A stretch of DNA of 64,000 bases, from assembly GCA_037128705.1 (NCBI GenBank), contig JBAXVX010000022.1, positions 1 to 64,000 of the forward strand, in the 5' to 3' direction. Below the pieces are notes generated by a model that worked only from the letters and a program-made list of their open reading frames with translations, was not told the origin of the DNA and did not search any database. Each line of letters opens with the position of its first letter. Position 1 is the first letter of the stretch. This stretch comes from CAIVAT01 sp037128705. GTDB lineage: Bacteria > Bacteroidota > Bacteroidia > Bacteroidales > FEN-979. Position numbers and translations under genes: made by a program. Positions 23,852-32,294 of the stretch are shown here, one piece after another.

Positions 23852-25018
23852 TTAGTAGATCATCTCTTCCTTGAAGTTGTTGACAATAGAGGAGAATGAA
23901 TTGGCTACGGATTGACCCAGCCCGCATTTTGCTGTGATTTTCATGCTTTCACTCAGTTTCATGAGCTGGTCAAGATAGGCGGCTTTTTTATCACCTTTTT
24001 TAACAGCCACAATTCCTTTCAGCAATTGCTGGCAACCAACACGGCAGGGGGTGCATTGACCGCAGGATTCCTCTTCAAAGAATTCGAGATAATTATGCAG
24101 TACATTATACATAGAGCGCGAACTGTTGAAAATCATCATGGAGCCTCCGGTTGGAACACCTTCGAATCCAATAACAGTATCCTTGAATTTTTTACGTGGT
24201 ACGCAGAATCCTGAAGCGCCTCCAACCTGGACTGCTTTGGTATCGCCATCACCGAATTCATCGACAAAACGATCGAGTGGCATTCCGAGTTCAAGTTCAT
24301 AAATGCCCGGGATCGGGGTATCGCCTGATACCGAGAAAACCTTTGAACCGCGTGAGTCGGTAGTGCCGAGCTTTTTATACTGATCGGGACCCAGTCGCAT
24401 GATCATGAGGACATTCACGAAGGTTTCCACATTATTAATCACTGTGGGCTTCTTCAAATAGCCACTTGTGGTAGGATAGGGAGGTTTGTTGCGTGGTTCA
24501 CCACGTCCGCCTTCCATGGATTCGAACAGGGCACTCTCTTCGCCGCAGATGTAAGCACCCGATCCCATCCTGATTTCAATGGTGAAATCAAAGCCAAGTT
24601 GTTTGGCATGTTCGTGGTACGACTCCAGTTCTCTCATTAATTCGGGAACCATGAATTTATATTCTCCCCGAAGGTACATGTAGCCTTTTTTTGCGCCAAT
24701 CACTTTGCCGCAAATAGCCATGCCTGAGAAAACTTTCCGGGGAACGCGGTACAGGATCTCCCTGTCTTTAAATGTGCCAGGTTCGCCTTCATCAGCATTA
24801 CAGACAACATACTTCTCATCGCTGGGTGCTTCAGCAGTGAATTTCCATTTCATGGCTGTCGGGAAACCGGCGCCACCACGGCCACGAAGGCCTGACTCTA
24901 ATATATCATTCAGGATTTCTTCGTTATTCCGTTGCAAAGTGCTGGCTAGAACCTTATATTTTTCGTTGGAATATTCCCCGAAGATTAAGTCAACTCTTTT
25001 AAGGGTTTGTTCTGACAT
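23852..25018 (-). CDS. hydB: Minimal hydrogenase NADH-binding subunit HydB, module 3
   Basis: NuoF core only, 388 residues, against about 610-650 for the other two HydB proteins here. It keeps the FMN site GRGGAGFPT, NADEGEPGTF, GSGAYICGEESAL and the [4Fe-4S] site SCGQCTPC...CGLG. It lacks the N-terminal thioredoxin-like [2Fe-2S] domain and the C-terminal CxAGxC plus two-ferredoxin extension. The stop is a true stop in intact sequence, not a frameshift. HydB proteins without these domains have been linked to NADH-dependent, ferredoxin-independent hydrogenases; applying that here is inference. It ends 34 bases before hydA3. Confidence 0.93.
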   Translation of the reverse strand: MSEQTLKRVDLIFGEYSNEKYKVLASTLQRNNEEILNDILESGLRGRGGAGFPTAMKWKFTAEAPSDEKYVVCNADEGEPGTFKDREILYRVPRKVFSGMAICGKVIGAKKGYMYLRGEYKFMVPELMRELESYHEHAKQLGFDFTIEIRMGSGAYICGEESALFESMEGGRGEPRNKPPYPTTSGYLKKPTVINNVETFVNVLMIMRLGPDQYKKLGTTDSRGSKVFSVSGDTPIPGIYELELGMPLDRFVDEFGDGDTKAVQVGGASGFCVPRKKFKDTVIGFEGVPTGGSMMIFNSSRSMYNVLHNYLEFFEEESCGQCTPCRVGCQQLLKGIVAVKKGDKKAAYLDQLMKLSESMKITAKCGLGQSVANSFSSIVNNFKEEMIY

Positions 25019-25045
25019 GACTGTTTCTCCTATTTTCTAAATATG

Positions 25046-25510
25046 TTATTTACTGGTGTATTCACTGATGATATCATGCACCTTTTCGGTGGTAAGTCCA
25101 CTGAAGGGAGTGTCGTTGATCAACATGGCCGGCCCTTCATGACACCATCCCAGACAGTTGGTTTCAAGGAGGGTGAATTTTTTATTCGGTGTGGTTTCTC
25201 CGACTTTGATCTTCAACATATCCTCCAGGGTTTGAATGATGGTCTTTTTGCCATGCATATCACAGGTTATCGTTTTGCAAACCCGGATAACATACTTGCC
25301 CCTGGGCTCAGTATCAAGAAATGAATAAAATGTGGCTGTGCCGAATACCTGTGCTGCGGAAAGATCAAGTTCCTTGGCGATATCGGTCATGCAGGTATCT
25401 GACAGAAAATTGTTTTTTGCTACAACCCCTTGAAGAATTGGAAGCAAACTGGTCTTATCACGGCCATATTTGTCAGCTAATTCCTGGATCAATGATTTGC
25501 AATCAGTCAT
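25046..25510 (-). CDS. hydC: Hydrogenase [2Fe-2S] subunit HydC, module 3 (NuoE-like)
   Basis: NuoE-family subunit of 154 residues. Ligands are CKTITC near residue 82 and CLGWC near residue 122; the first motif lacks the usual Gly-Thr-Ala. The N-terminal helices end in AAQVFGTATFYSFL. First gene of module 3, 27 bases before hydB3. A -7 element and two Rex-like operators lie upstream. Confidence 0.93.
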   Translation of the reverse strand: MTDCKSLIQELADKYGRDKTSLLPILQGVVAKNNFLSDTCMTDIAKELDLSAAQVFGTATFYSFLDTEPRGKYVIRVCKTITCDMHGKKTIIQTLEDMLKIKVGETTPNKKFTLLETNCLGWCHEGPAMLINDTPFSGLTTEKVHDIISEYTSK

Positions 25511-25564
25511 AATATATTTTTTAAATGGTTAATACATAGCGTTATATGAACTATAAATTATCAA

Positions 25565-25582
25565 TTGTGAAAGTATTAACAG
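25565..25582. promoter_or_regulatory. Rex-like operator D before hydrogenase module 3
   Basis: TTGTGAA-AGTA-TTAACAG, one deviation (final base) from the Rex plan TTGTGAA-N4-TTAACAA. It lies downstream of the -7 element, where bound Rex would block the start of transcription. Confidence 0.65.
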
Positions 25583-25591
25583 ATTTACGTG

Positions 25592-25599
25592 CAAATGTA
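25592..25599 (-). promoter_or_regulatory. -7 promoter element of hydrogenase module 3
   Basis: Minus-strand TACATTTG matches TAnnTTTG. It is bracketed by Rex-like operators D and E. Confidence 0.5.
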
Positions 25600-25609
25600 C
25601 CAAATAACT

Positions 25610-25627
25610 TTGTTATTAATTTCACAG
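25610..25627. promoter_or_regulatory. Rex-like operator E before hydrogenase module 3
   Basis: TTGTTAT-TAAT-TTCACAG, two deviations from the Rex consensus half-sites. It overlaps the expected -33 region of the module 3 promoter, 45 bases centre to centre from site D. Confidence 0.5.
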
Positions 25628-25730
25628 ATAAATCGAATTTTTTTACTTTTTATTAATTTATATGTAGTCTAAATTGTTTTTATCGCCTTCAATGTTATGA
25701 ATGAAGTTATAACAGCATTCATCAATTTCT

Positions 25731-25738
25731 TACTTTTG
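25731..25738 (+). promoter_or_regulatory. -7 promoter element of truA
   Basis: TACTTTTG, an exact TAnnTTTG match, 13 bases before the truA ATG at 25752. The predicted leader is very short. Confidence 0.5.
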
Positions 25739-25751
25739 CGATTTCCAGAGG

Positions 25752-26540
25752 ATGAAAATGCCCCGTTTCAGATACTTCCTGCGAATTGCATACGATGGCA
25801 CCCGTTTTCACGGGTGGCAGCGGCAGCCCAATGCCATAACCATTCAGCAAACACTTGAAGAGGCGTTATCGATGATGTTGAGGTCCCCTGTTCTTCTCAC
25901 AGGTGCAGGACGCACAGATACCGGGGTTCACGCCAATGAATTTTTCGCACACTTTGATTACAATGAACCATTGACAAAAGCCCAGGGTGAGAAACTGGTT
26001 TTTAGGCTTAACGGCTACCTGGGGGGTGAGATCGTTCTTTTTGAGATCATACCGGTGACTGAGGATGCTCATGCCCGTTTCAGTGCGGTTTCACGGACCT
26101 ATCGTTATTGCATCTCCAGGGTCCAGAGTCCTTTTCGCCGGGATTTTACGCATTATCTTTATGGCGATATCAACGATGAACTCATGAATGAGGGAGCCGG
26201 GGTGATCAGGAGTTATCGTGATTTTACCTCCTTTTCGAAAGTGGATACGGATACAAAAACAAATATTTGTTTGATCAGCCATGCGAAATGGGAAATGGAG
26301 GGAACGGAACTGGTCTTCACCATTACAGCCGACCGTTTCCTGAGGAATATGGTGCGGGCCATTGTCGGGACCCTGCTTGCGATGGGAACAGGTAAGCTTT
26401 CGTTGAACGAACTGAAGATCATCATCGAAAGCAAAGACCGGTCAAATGCCGGAGATTCTGTTCCTGCCAAAGGACTGGTTTTGCACAGGATTATTTATCC
26501 GGAAGAAATCTTCCTGACCCCCCAGGGGCAGGCATACTGA
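25752..26540 (+). CDS. truA: tRNA pseudouridine(38-40) synthase
   Basis: TruA makes pseudouridine at positions 38-40 of the tRNA anticodon arm. The catalytic motif GAGRTDTGVHA contains the conserved Asp (near residue 56). RIAYDGTRFHGWQRQP at the start and FLRNMVRAIVGTLL in the C-terminal half are family signatures. The 262 residues are normal. A second ATG at 25758 is possible. It is the first housekeeping gene after the hydrogenase island and has its own promoter. Confidence 0.95.
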   Translation: MKMPRFRYFLRIAYDGTRFHGWQRQPNAITIQQTLEEALSMMLRSPVLLTGAGRTDTGVHANEFFAHFDYNEPLTKAQGEKLVFRLNGYLGGEIVLFEIIPVTEDAHARFSAVSRTYRYCISRVQSPFRRDFTHYLYGDINDELMNEGAGVIRSYRDFTSFSKVDTDTKTNICLISHAKWEMEGTELVFTITADRFLRNMVRAIVGTLLAMGTGKLSLNELKIIIESKDRSNAGDSVPAKGLVLHRIIYPEEIFLTPQGQAY

Positions 26541-26593
26541 AAAACAATCGTGAAATTCCCCGGGCTACCCACTGAAATTAATGCGGAATGCCA

Positions 26594-27559
26594 TCATTTG
26601 GACACTTTGTCGCCAAATAACTTTTGCGCTGCTGCCACTATATCTCGGGCGGTGAGTCCGAATTTTTCCATCAGCTGATGAGGGTCTCCCGATTCACCGA
26701 ATTGGTCGGGCATACCGATAAAAGCCATAGGGACAGGGTAATTCTGAACCACAACCTCTGCCACAGCACTTCCCAGCCCCGTATTTACCTGATGTTCTTC
26801 TGCCGTGACGATGGCCTTCGTTTCGTGAGCCGCCCTGATAATGGCCTCCTTGTCGATGGGTTTAATGGTGTGCATGTTAATCACACGGCATCTGATTCCT
26901 CTGAACCCGAGGATTTCTGCAGCCTGGATCGCCTCCCAAACCATGTGCCCGGTGGCCATGATGGTGAGGTCATTTCCAGGCAGAAGAAGCTGTGACTTCC
27001 CGATCTCGAAACCCATGCTGTCCGAAGTAAAATCGGGCATGGCCTCCCTTCCGAAACGGAGGTAAACCGGTCCTGTGCATTGCTCGATTGCTGCCAGGGT
27101 TGCCAGCCTTGTTTGCGTGGCGTCGCAGGGGGACAGCACCGTCATGTTGGGCAGCACGCGCATCATGCCTAAATCCTCGAGCGCCTGGTGGGTAGCACCG
27201 TCGGGGCCCACCGAAACACCGGCATGAGCACCTCCGATTACCACATGAACATTGTTATAGCATACGGATACTCTGATCTGGTCGGCTGCCCTTAAGGCAG
27301 CGAAGACGCCATAGGTGGCGAACACAGGTATTTTACCTGATAAAGCCAATCCGGCTGCAACTCCGATGCAGTTTTGCTCCGCGATGCCAAGCGAAATAAA
27401 CCGGTCGGGAAAAGCGTCGGCAAATAAATTACATCCAACCGAGGTGGTAATATCTGCTCCCAGACATACGACTTGCTTGTTGCGGCGTCCGGCTTCAAGC
27501 AGTCCTTCGCTGAAACCTGTTTTTGTAGCCTTATCTCCCTTATATATGAAATTATTCAT
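26594..27559 (-). CDS. Transketolase, C-terminal subunit
   Basis: Pyrimidine-binding and C-terminal half of a split transketolase (321 residues), acting with the N-terminal subunit encoded just upstream. It carries the GIAEQNCIGVAAGLALSGKIPVFATYG segment with the catalytic Glu, GGAHAGVSVGPDGATHQALEDL, and a C-terminal regulatory-type domain with TAEEHQVNTGLGSAVAEV. Split transketolases are common in Bacteroidota and Firmicutes. A related activity such as DXP synthase is excluded by the two-gene arrangement and the short length. Confidence 0.93.
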   Translation of the reverse strand: MNNFIYKGDKATKTGFSEGLLEAGRRNKQVVCLGADITTSVGCNLFADAFPDRFISLGIAEQNCIGVAAGLALSGKIPVFATYGVFAALRAADQIRVSVCYNNVHVVIGGAHAGVSVGPDGATHQALEDLGMMRVLPNMTVLSPCDATQTRLATLAAIEQCTGPVYLRFGREAMPDFTSDSMGFEIGKSQLLLPGNDLTIMATGHMVWEAIQAAEILGFRGIRCRVINMHTIKPIDKEAIIRAAHETKAIVTAEEHQVNTGLGSAVAEVVVQNYPVPMAFIGMPDQFGESGDPHQLMEKFGLTARDIVAAAQKLFGDKVSK

Positions 27560-27582
27560 GGGTGCCTTCCGGGATGGATGGA

Positions 27583-28425
27583 TTATTGTTTTGATTCGGG
27601 GAATAGTTGCTGAAATTCAGATGATTGATCAATTGTCGGAACTTTTCCATGCCAGCGATAATCATTCTCGATGGAAGGAACTCCTTTTCCCATGATCGTT
27701 TTCGCGATGATCACTGATGGAACTCCCGGGGAATCCGCAGCATTCCTGAAAGCATTGAGAATGCTGATGAAATCGTGGCCATTGCATTCCAGGACATTCC
27801 ATCCGAAACTTTTCCATTTATCGGCAAGAGGTTCAAGATGCATGACTTTCTCGGTAGGACCGTCAATCTGAAGACTGTTGCGATCAATGATGGCCGTGAG
27901 GTTGCCGAGATTGTGATGAGCTGCCGCCATGGCCGCCTCCCAAATGGACCCTTCCTGAAGTTCTCCATCTCCGTTTACACAGTAGATCCTGTGGCTGTCC
28001 TGATCCATTTTTGCAGCCAGGGCCATTCCAACAGCCACCGAAAGTCCCTGCCCCAATGAACCTGCCGATAATTCGATCCCAGGCAAACCATGGTCCCTGC
28101 CAGGATGGCCCTGGAGCCTCGTTCCCAATTTCCGTAAGGTATTCAGCTCTTCAACAGGAAAATATCCTGCATGGGCCAGGGATGCATACAATACAGGGGC
28201 GACATGGCCGATACTGAGAATTAGCCGGTCACGTCCGGGCCAGCCGGGATTGTTCGGATCGTGGTTTAATATGGAAAAATAGAGTGCAGTGAAAATGTCG
28301 GCCAATCCGAGAGATCCACCCAAATGCCCTGATTTTGATTCAGTCAGGCTGGCAATAACCGATTTACGAATCCGGGCAGCTATTTCTTCCAGACGAACAG
28401 GATCAACAGATTGCCAGGTTTGCAT
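27583..28425 (-). CDS. Transketolase, N-terminal subunit
   Basis: Thiamine-diphosphate-binding half of a split transketolase (280 residues), in the pentose phosphate pathway. It contains GHLGGSLGLADIFTALYF, HPGRDHGLPGIELSAGSLGQGLSVAVGMAL, and the ThDP/Mg motif GDGELQEGSIWEAAMAAAHHNL...IIDRNSLQIDG. The C-terminal partner starts 24 bases downstream, and lolA ends 3 bases upstream of this gene's start. Confidence 0.94.
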   Translation of the reverse strand: MQTWQSVDPVRLEEIAARIRKSVIASLTESKSGHLGGSLGLADIFTALYFSILNHDPNNPGWPGRDRLILSIGHVAPVLYASLAHAGYFPVEELNTLRKLGTRLQGHPGRDHGLPGIELSAGSLGQGLSVAVGMALAAKMDQDSHRIYCVNGDGELQEGSIWEAAMAAAHHNLGNLTAIIDRNSLQIDGPTEKVMHLEPLADKWKSFGWNVLECNGHDFISILNAFRNAADSPGVPSVIIAKTIMGKGVPSIENDYRWHGKVPTIDQSSEFQQLFPESKQ

Positions 28426-28427
28426 GG

Positions 28428-29063
28428 TTATCGCATATCAATGACTTCAACTCCGGGAAACTTCTTTGGTTCAAAGGTAAAATCAGCATCTGTCACCGGG
28501 GTGTCGGTCAGGTAGGTCTTGATTTTATAGGTAAAGGTATTTCCGCTTTTGTCAAACAGGGTGAAGCTTTTTACCTGTTTTTTCGCCTTGTCAATCCCCA
28601 GGATGGCTTTAGTGAAATTTTTGCTGGTGTTGGGAATCAGTTCAACCAGGGCAGTAGCCGGGTCATCGCTTTTAATCATTTTTGGTTTGTAATTCGCATT
28701 GTAGGAGGTCAGCAATTTGGACGGTGTCAGCGCATCATCTTTATTTTCGAGGGCATTGATCTGAACTTCATTTGACTCCTTGATGTAGGTCCATATTGTT
28801 TTCCCGTCACAGATCACGGTCTGACCGGCAGCCGACATTTTATACCTGTCGCCGGAAACCAGCAATGATCCTGTTTTTTCCTCGTTGATTTTCGCCTTTG
28901 CATTCTCCATGGTATAGGAAAAGTCAACCTTGATTGATTTGTATGCTTTTGCTTTTGCGCTCACTTCGTCGAGCAGGGCAGAGGCTTTGGTATCCTTTCC
29001 CTGGCTAAAACCTGCCAGGGCTGAGAAAATAAACAGTATGGCTAAAATCGTTCTTGTTTTCAT
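28428..29063 (-). CDS. lolA: Outer-membrane lipoprotein carrier LolA-like protein
   Basis: Periplasmic chaperone that carries lipoproteins from the inner to the outer membrane. The signal peptide is MKTRTILAILFIFSALAGFSQG. The mature part has the LolA-like pattern of alternating strands, including SGDRYKMSAAGQTVICDGKTIWTYIKESNEVQI and the C-terminal DTPVTDADFTFEPKKFPGVEVIDMR. 211 residues, normal length. It lies 14 bases after ftsK, a neighbourhood often seen in Bacteroidota. Confidence 0.88.
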   Translation of the reverse strand: MKTRTILAILFIFSALAGFSQGKDTKASALLDEVSAKAKAYKSIKVDFSYTMENAKAKINEEKTGSLLVSGDRYKMSAAGQTVICDGKTIWTYIKESNEVQINALENKDDALTPSKLLTSYNANYKPKMIKSDDPATALVELIPNTSKNFTKAILGIDKAKKQVKSFTLFDKSGNTFTYKIKTYLTDTPVTDADFTFEPKKFPGVEVIDMR

Positions 29064-29077
29064 CGTTTACAGTTGGA

Positions 29078-31573
29078 TTATTTTTGTCCGAGTATGGATA
29101 GATATTCTTCCAGCGATGCGAGATCTTTGTAGCGAACCTCTCTTGCCTTGCTTCCTTCAAATGGTCCTACAATGCCGGCGCTTTCCAGCTGGTCAATGAT
29201 CCGGCCGGCACGGTTGTAACCCAGCTTGAGCTTGCGCTGGATCAATGAAGTTGATCCGTGCTGATGCTGAACAACAAGCCTGGCTGCTTCACCGAAAAAA
29301 TCATCTTTTTCATTTGCGTTGAACTCCTTGGTGGATGATCCGCTCTCTTCATCATAATATTCCGGCAGGGAAAATGCCTCAGGGTAACCGCGCTGGGACC
29401 CGATAAATTCCGTCAACCTATCAATTTCTGGTGTGTCGACAAAGGCACATTGAAGCCTGATCAGGTCGCTCCCGGTTGAAAGAAGCATGTCGCCCCGTCC
29501 GATGAGCTGATCGGCCCCGGATGAATCAAGGATGGTCCGCGAATCGATTTTAGAAATAACCCGGAAGGCAATCCGGGCCGGGAAGTTGGCTTTGATGGTT
29601 CCTGTAATGATGTTGACCGACGGCCTTTGCGTAGCGATAATGAGGTGGATCCCTGTGGCCCGCGCCAGCTGAGCCAAACGCGTTAACGGAGTTTCAATTT
29701 CCCGCCCGGCAGTCATTATCAGGTCTGCAAACTCATCAATTACGATCACGATGTATGGAAGGAACTGATGACCATCGTTCGGATTAAGTTTCCTGGACAA
29801 GAACTTTTCATTGTACTCCTTGATATTCCTGACCTGGGCGTCGCGTAACAGATCGTAGCGGCTGTCCATTTCGATGTTCAGTGAATTCAGCGTCCGGATT
29901 ACCTTTTTGGTATCGGTGATAATGGCCTCCTCCGCATCGGGAAGTTTCGCAAGAAAATGGCGTTCGATCTTTGTATAAAGGGTTAGTTCAACCTTTTTGG
30001 GGTCTATCATTACAAATTTCACCTGTGACGGATGCTTTTTGTAAAGGAGTGAAGTGATGATGGTGTTCAGTCCGACTGATTTCCCCTGACCTGTTGCTCC
30101 GGCCATAAGCAGATGGGGCATTTTTGCAAGATCGGCAATAAAGGTTTCGTTCGAGATCGTTTTGCCGAGCACGAACGGTAATTCATAGGTGGTACTCTTG
30201 AATTTATCTGTTGCCAGTAACGATTTAATTGACACGATCTCCGGGTTTTGATTCGGAACCTCAATGCCAATGGTTCCTTTCCCGGGAATGGGGGCGATGA
30301 TGCGGATTCCCATTGCAGCCAGGCTCAGGGCGATATCGTCTTCTAAATTTTTAATCCGGGAGATCCTTACGCCGGCCTCCGGTACAATTTCATACAATGT
30401 TACAGCAGGTCCGATCGTTGCCTTGATCTTGGCGATTTTTATATCGTAATTCGACAGTGTTTGTACTATCTTATCCTTATTGGCCTCCAGTTCTTCTTTC
30501 CTGACGTTGACCGAGTCGCCGCCGTAATCACTCAGTAAATCAATCGGCGGATATTTGTAATTTGCCAGGTCAAGGGTCGGATCGTAGCGGGTATCAAGTG
30601 TCTGGTGCTCGATTTTTCCAACTTCATGCGGCTCTTCGACAGGATTTTCAATCAGAAGTTCGATGTCGGAGTGGGTTTCCGGTGCAGGCTCAACGGCCGG
30701 AGGAATTTCCAGGTCGATTTCAGTCGGTTGAGGATCCATGGGCTCCTTCATGTAATTGACAGGGATAACCGGCTCCGCACCGATTTCACTTTCAGGAGTC
30801 TCAGGTTCCGGGAGATCTTCGTTTACAGAATCTGAAACGGGGATATTCTTCTGTTTTTTTGCTTTAAACCAACGGAAAGGAATGTTGAAGGCAAGAATCA
30901 AGAAACTGAGACCGGTAAAGCCAAGGAGCATGGCCAGCCCGCTGGTTCCGAGGAAATCGACCAGCCACAGGTTCATCTGAAATCCATAAACCCCTGTATA
31001 CAGGTCATTCCCGGGTGCAACAAGGCCCATCACTACAGGGAGCCAGATAATGATATAGAACCCATACTCCAGCGTTTTCAGGATTGGCAGGATCCGGATA
31101 TGAAAAAACTGCATCATCCCGGTATTGAAAAGGATGACAATAATGCAGTAGGAGGCAATGCCAAACCATTTTGAAAGAAAGAGATAACCCGTCAGTGCGC
31201 CGATTTTGCCCATCCAGTTTTCAACGGGCTGTTTGTTGTCGAAAAAAACGTTGAAGCTGAAATGTTTAAAAACAGAATCAGTGAAACTAAAATCAGACCG
31301 CCAGGTCAGAAGATAGGAGTTAAAGGAAAAAAGCAGGAAAAAAGAAACAAGAAGGAAAAACAACCCCAGAATCCTGTATCGCTGTTCACGTTTTGTCTGG
31401 TCGTGATCAGAAAGAACTTTCTTTTCTTTCTGGGCTTTTGGAGTCTTTGCCTTTTTCACCGGCGCCTTCGGAGCGGGTTTCTCCGCAACGGGTGATATCT
31501 CAGGCGAGAGGGTTTCCTCTCTCGTTTCTTCCTTAAATGTGTTTGTTCTTGGCGGATTAATTTGACGGGCCAT
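29078..31573 (-). CDS. ftsK: DNA translocase FtsK
   Basis: Septal DNA pump of 831 residues that resolves chromosome dimers at division. The N-terminal part (about 60-245) has four membrane segments after a Lys/Pro-rich cytoplasmic tail. A Glu/Pro-rich linker (about 255-350) follows. The motor has Walker A GATGQGKS and Walker B IVIVIDEFADLI. The C-terminal winged-helix gamma domain includes SLIQRKLKLGYNRAGRIIDQLESAGIV. The linker is short compared with E. coli FtsK, as usual in this phylum. Confidence 0.96.
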   Translation of the reverse strand: MARQINPPRTNTFKEETREETLSPEISPVAEKPAPKAPVKKAKTPKAQKEKKVLSDHDQTKREQRYRILGLFFLLVSFFLLFSFNSYLLTWRSDFSFTDSVFKHFSFNVFFDNKQPVENWMGKIGALTGYLFLSKWFGIASYCIIVILFNTGMMQFFHIRILPILKTLEYGFYIIIWLPVVMGLVAPGNDLYTGVYGFQMNLWLVDFLGTSGLAMLLGFTGLSFLILAFNIPFRWFKAKKQKNIPVSDSVNEDLPEPETPESEIGAEPVIPVNYMKEPMDPQPTEIDLEIPPAVEPAPETHSDIELLIENPVEEPHEVGKIEHQTLDTRYDPTLDLANYKYPPIDLLSDYGGDSVNVRKEELEANKDKIVQTLSNYDIKIAKIKATIGPAVTLYEIVPEAGVRISRIKNLEDDIALSLAAMGIRIIAPIPGKGTIGIEVPNQNPEIVSIKSLLATDKFKSTTYELPFVLGKTISNETFIADLAKMPHLLMAGATGQGKSVGLNTIITSLLYKKHPSQVKFVMIDPKKVELTLYTKIERHFLAKLPDAEEAIITDTKKVIRTLNSLNIEMDSRYDLLRDAQVRNIKEYNEKFLSRKLNPNDGHQFLPYIVIVIDEFADLIMTAGREIETPLTRLAQLARATGIHLIIATQRPSVNIITGTIKANFPARIAFRVISKIDSRTILDSSGADQLIGRGDMLLSTGSDLIRLQCAFVDTPEIDRLTEFIGSQRGYPEAFSLPEYYDEESGSSTKEFNANEKDDFFGEAARLVVQHQHGSTSLIQRKLKLGYNRAGRIIDQLESAGIVGPFEGSKAREVRYKDLASLEEYLSILGQK

Positions 31574-31578
31574 CTGGT

Positions 31579-32262
31579 TTATTCGTTACCTCCACCGAAT
31601 TTGCTCTTTAGCTCATCCTGGGTGGTGGGTACATAATCTGAAGGAACTTCAAAATCTTTTGCAGGAAGGCTCTTTTTTTCAACGGATACAGCGGTGAACT
31701 TCATATTGACATCCCTGTTTTTCATGAGAAATTCCAATAAAACGCCATCGATATCTTTATACATCGGATTGTCAAAGTTGGCCATTTTTGATCCAAGTTC
31801 GCCTGAATAGAACACCTCATATGAACTCTTCACACCATCCTCGTTCGTTGTGATGATGGCTTTCTTACAGGTATATCCGGCAATCACCTTGGTTTCTTCC
31901 GATAGTTCCACCGTGGATTTCCCGGCATCGGCCATCTCCTTTTCAATTTCAGCAGTTGTTTGCTTAATGGCATATTTCTGTCCCATCATATTTAAAAGGG
32001 CCACCTTGGTTTTATCGTTGTAATCGGTGATTTCTACCGTATTCATTCCACTCATCTGAAGGTCGGTCCTGGATTTTGTTCCCCGGATGGAAACAGTAAG
32101 CACCTTTGGAAACATGGCCAGCTGGCTTTCCGAAAATTTGCTGTCCGGGTAGGTTATTTTAAAGGTAATAACGCCCTCGAAGGGTTTCCCCGACATGCCT
32201 GCATATGAACTGAAAAGGGCAATAAACAGTACAAAACTGAATGCATAAAGAGATTTTCTCAT
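31579..32262 (-). CDS. Secreted DUF4412-like protein
   Basis: Secreted protein of 227 residues from the ATG at 32262, which gives a clean signal peptide (MRKSLYAFSFVLFIALFSSYAG). An ATG at 32325 would place 21 odd residues before it and overlap lepB. The mature part is strand-rich with FEGVITFKITYP, GYTCKKAIITT and a Gly-rich end, resembling the DUF4412 / GLPGLI-like proteins common in Bacteroidota. Function unknown. It lies 5 bases upstream of ftsK. Confidence 0.78.
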   Translation of the reverse strand: MRKSLYAFSFVLFIALFSSYAGMSGKPFEGVITFKITYPDSKFSESQLAMFPKVLTVSIRGTKSRTDLQMSGMNTVEITDYNDKTKVALLNMMGQKYAIKQTTAEIEKEMADAGKSTVELSEETKVIAGYTCKKAIITTNEDGVKSSYEVFYSGELGSKMANFDNPMYKDIDGVLLEFLMKNRDVNMKFTAVSVEKKSLPAKDFEVPSDYVPTTQDELKSKFGGGNE

Positions 32263-32294
32263 GGTGGAGTTTTTTAGTATGGTGACAAAAATAC

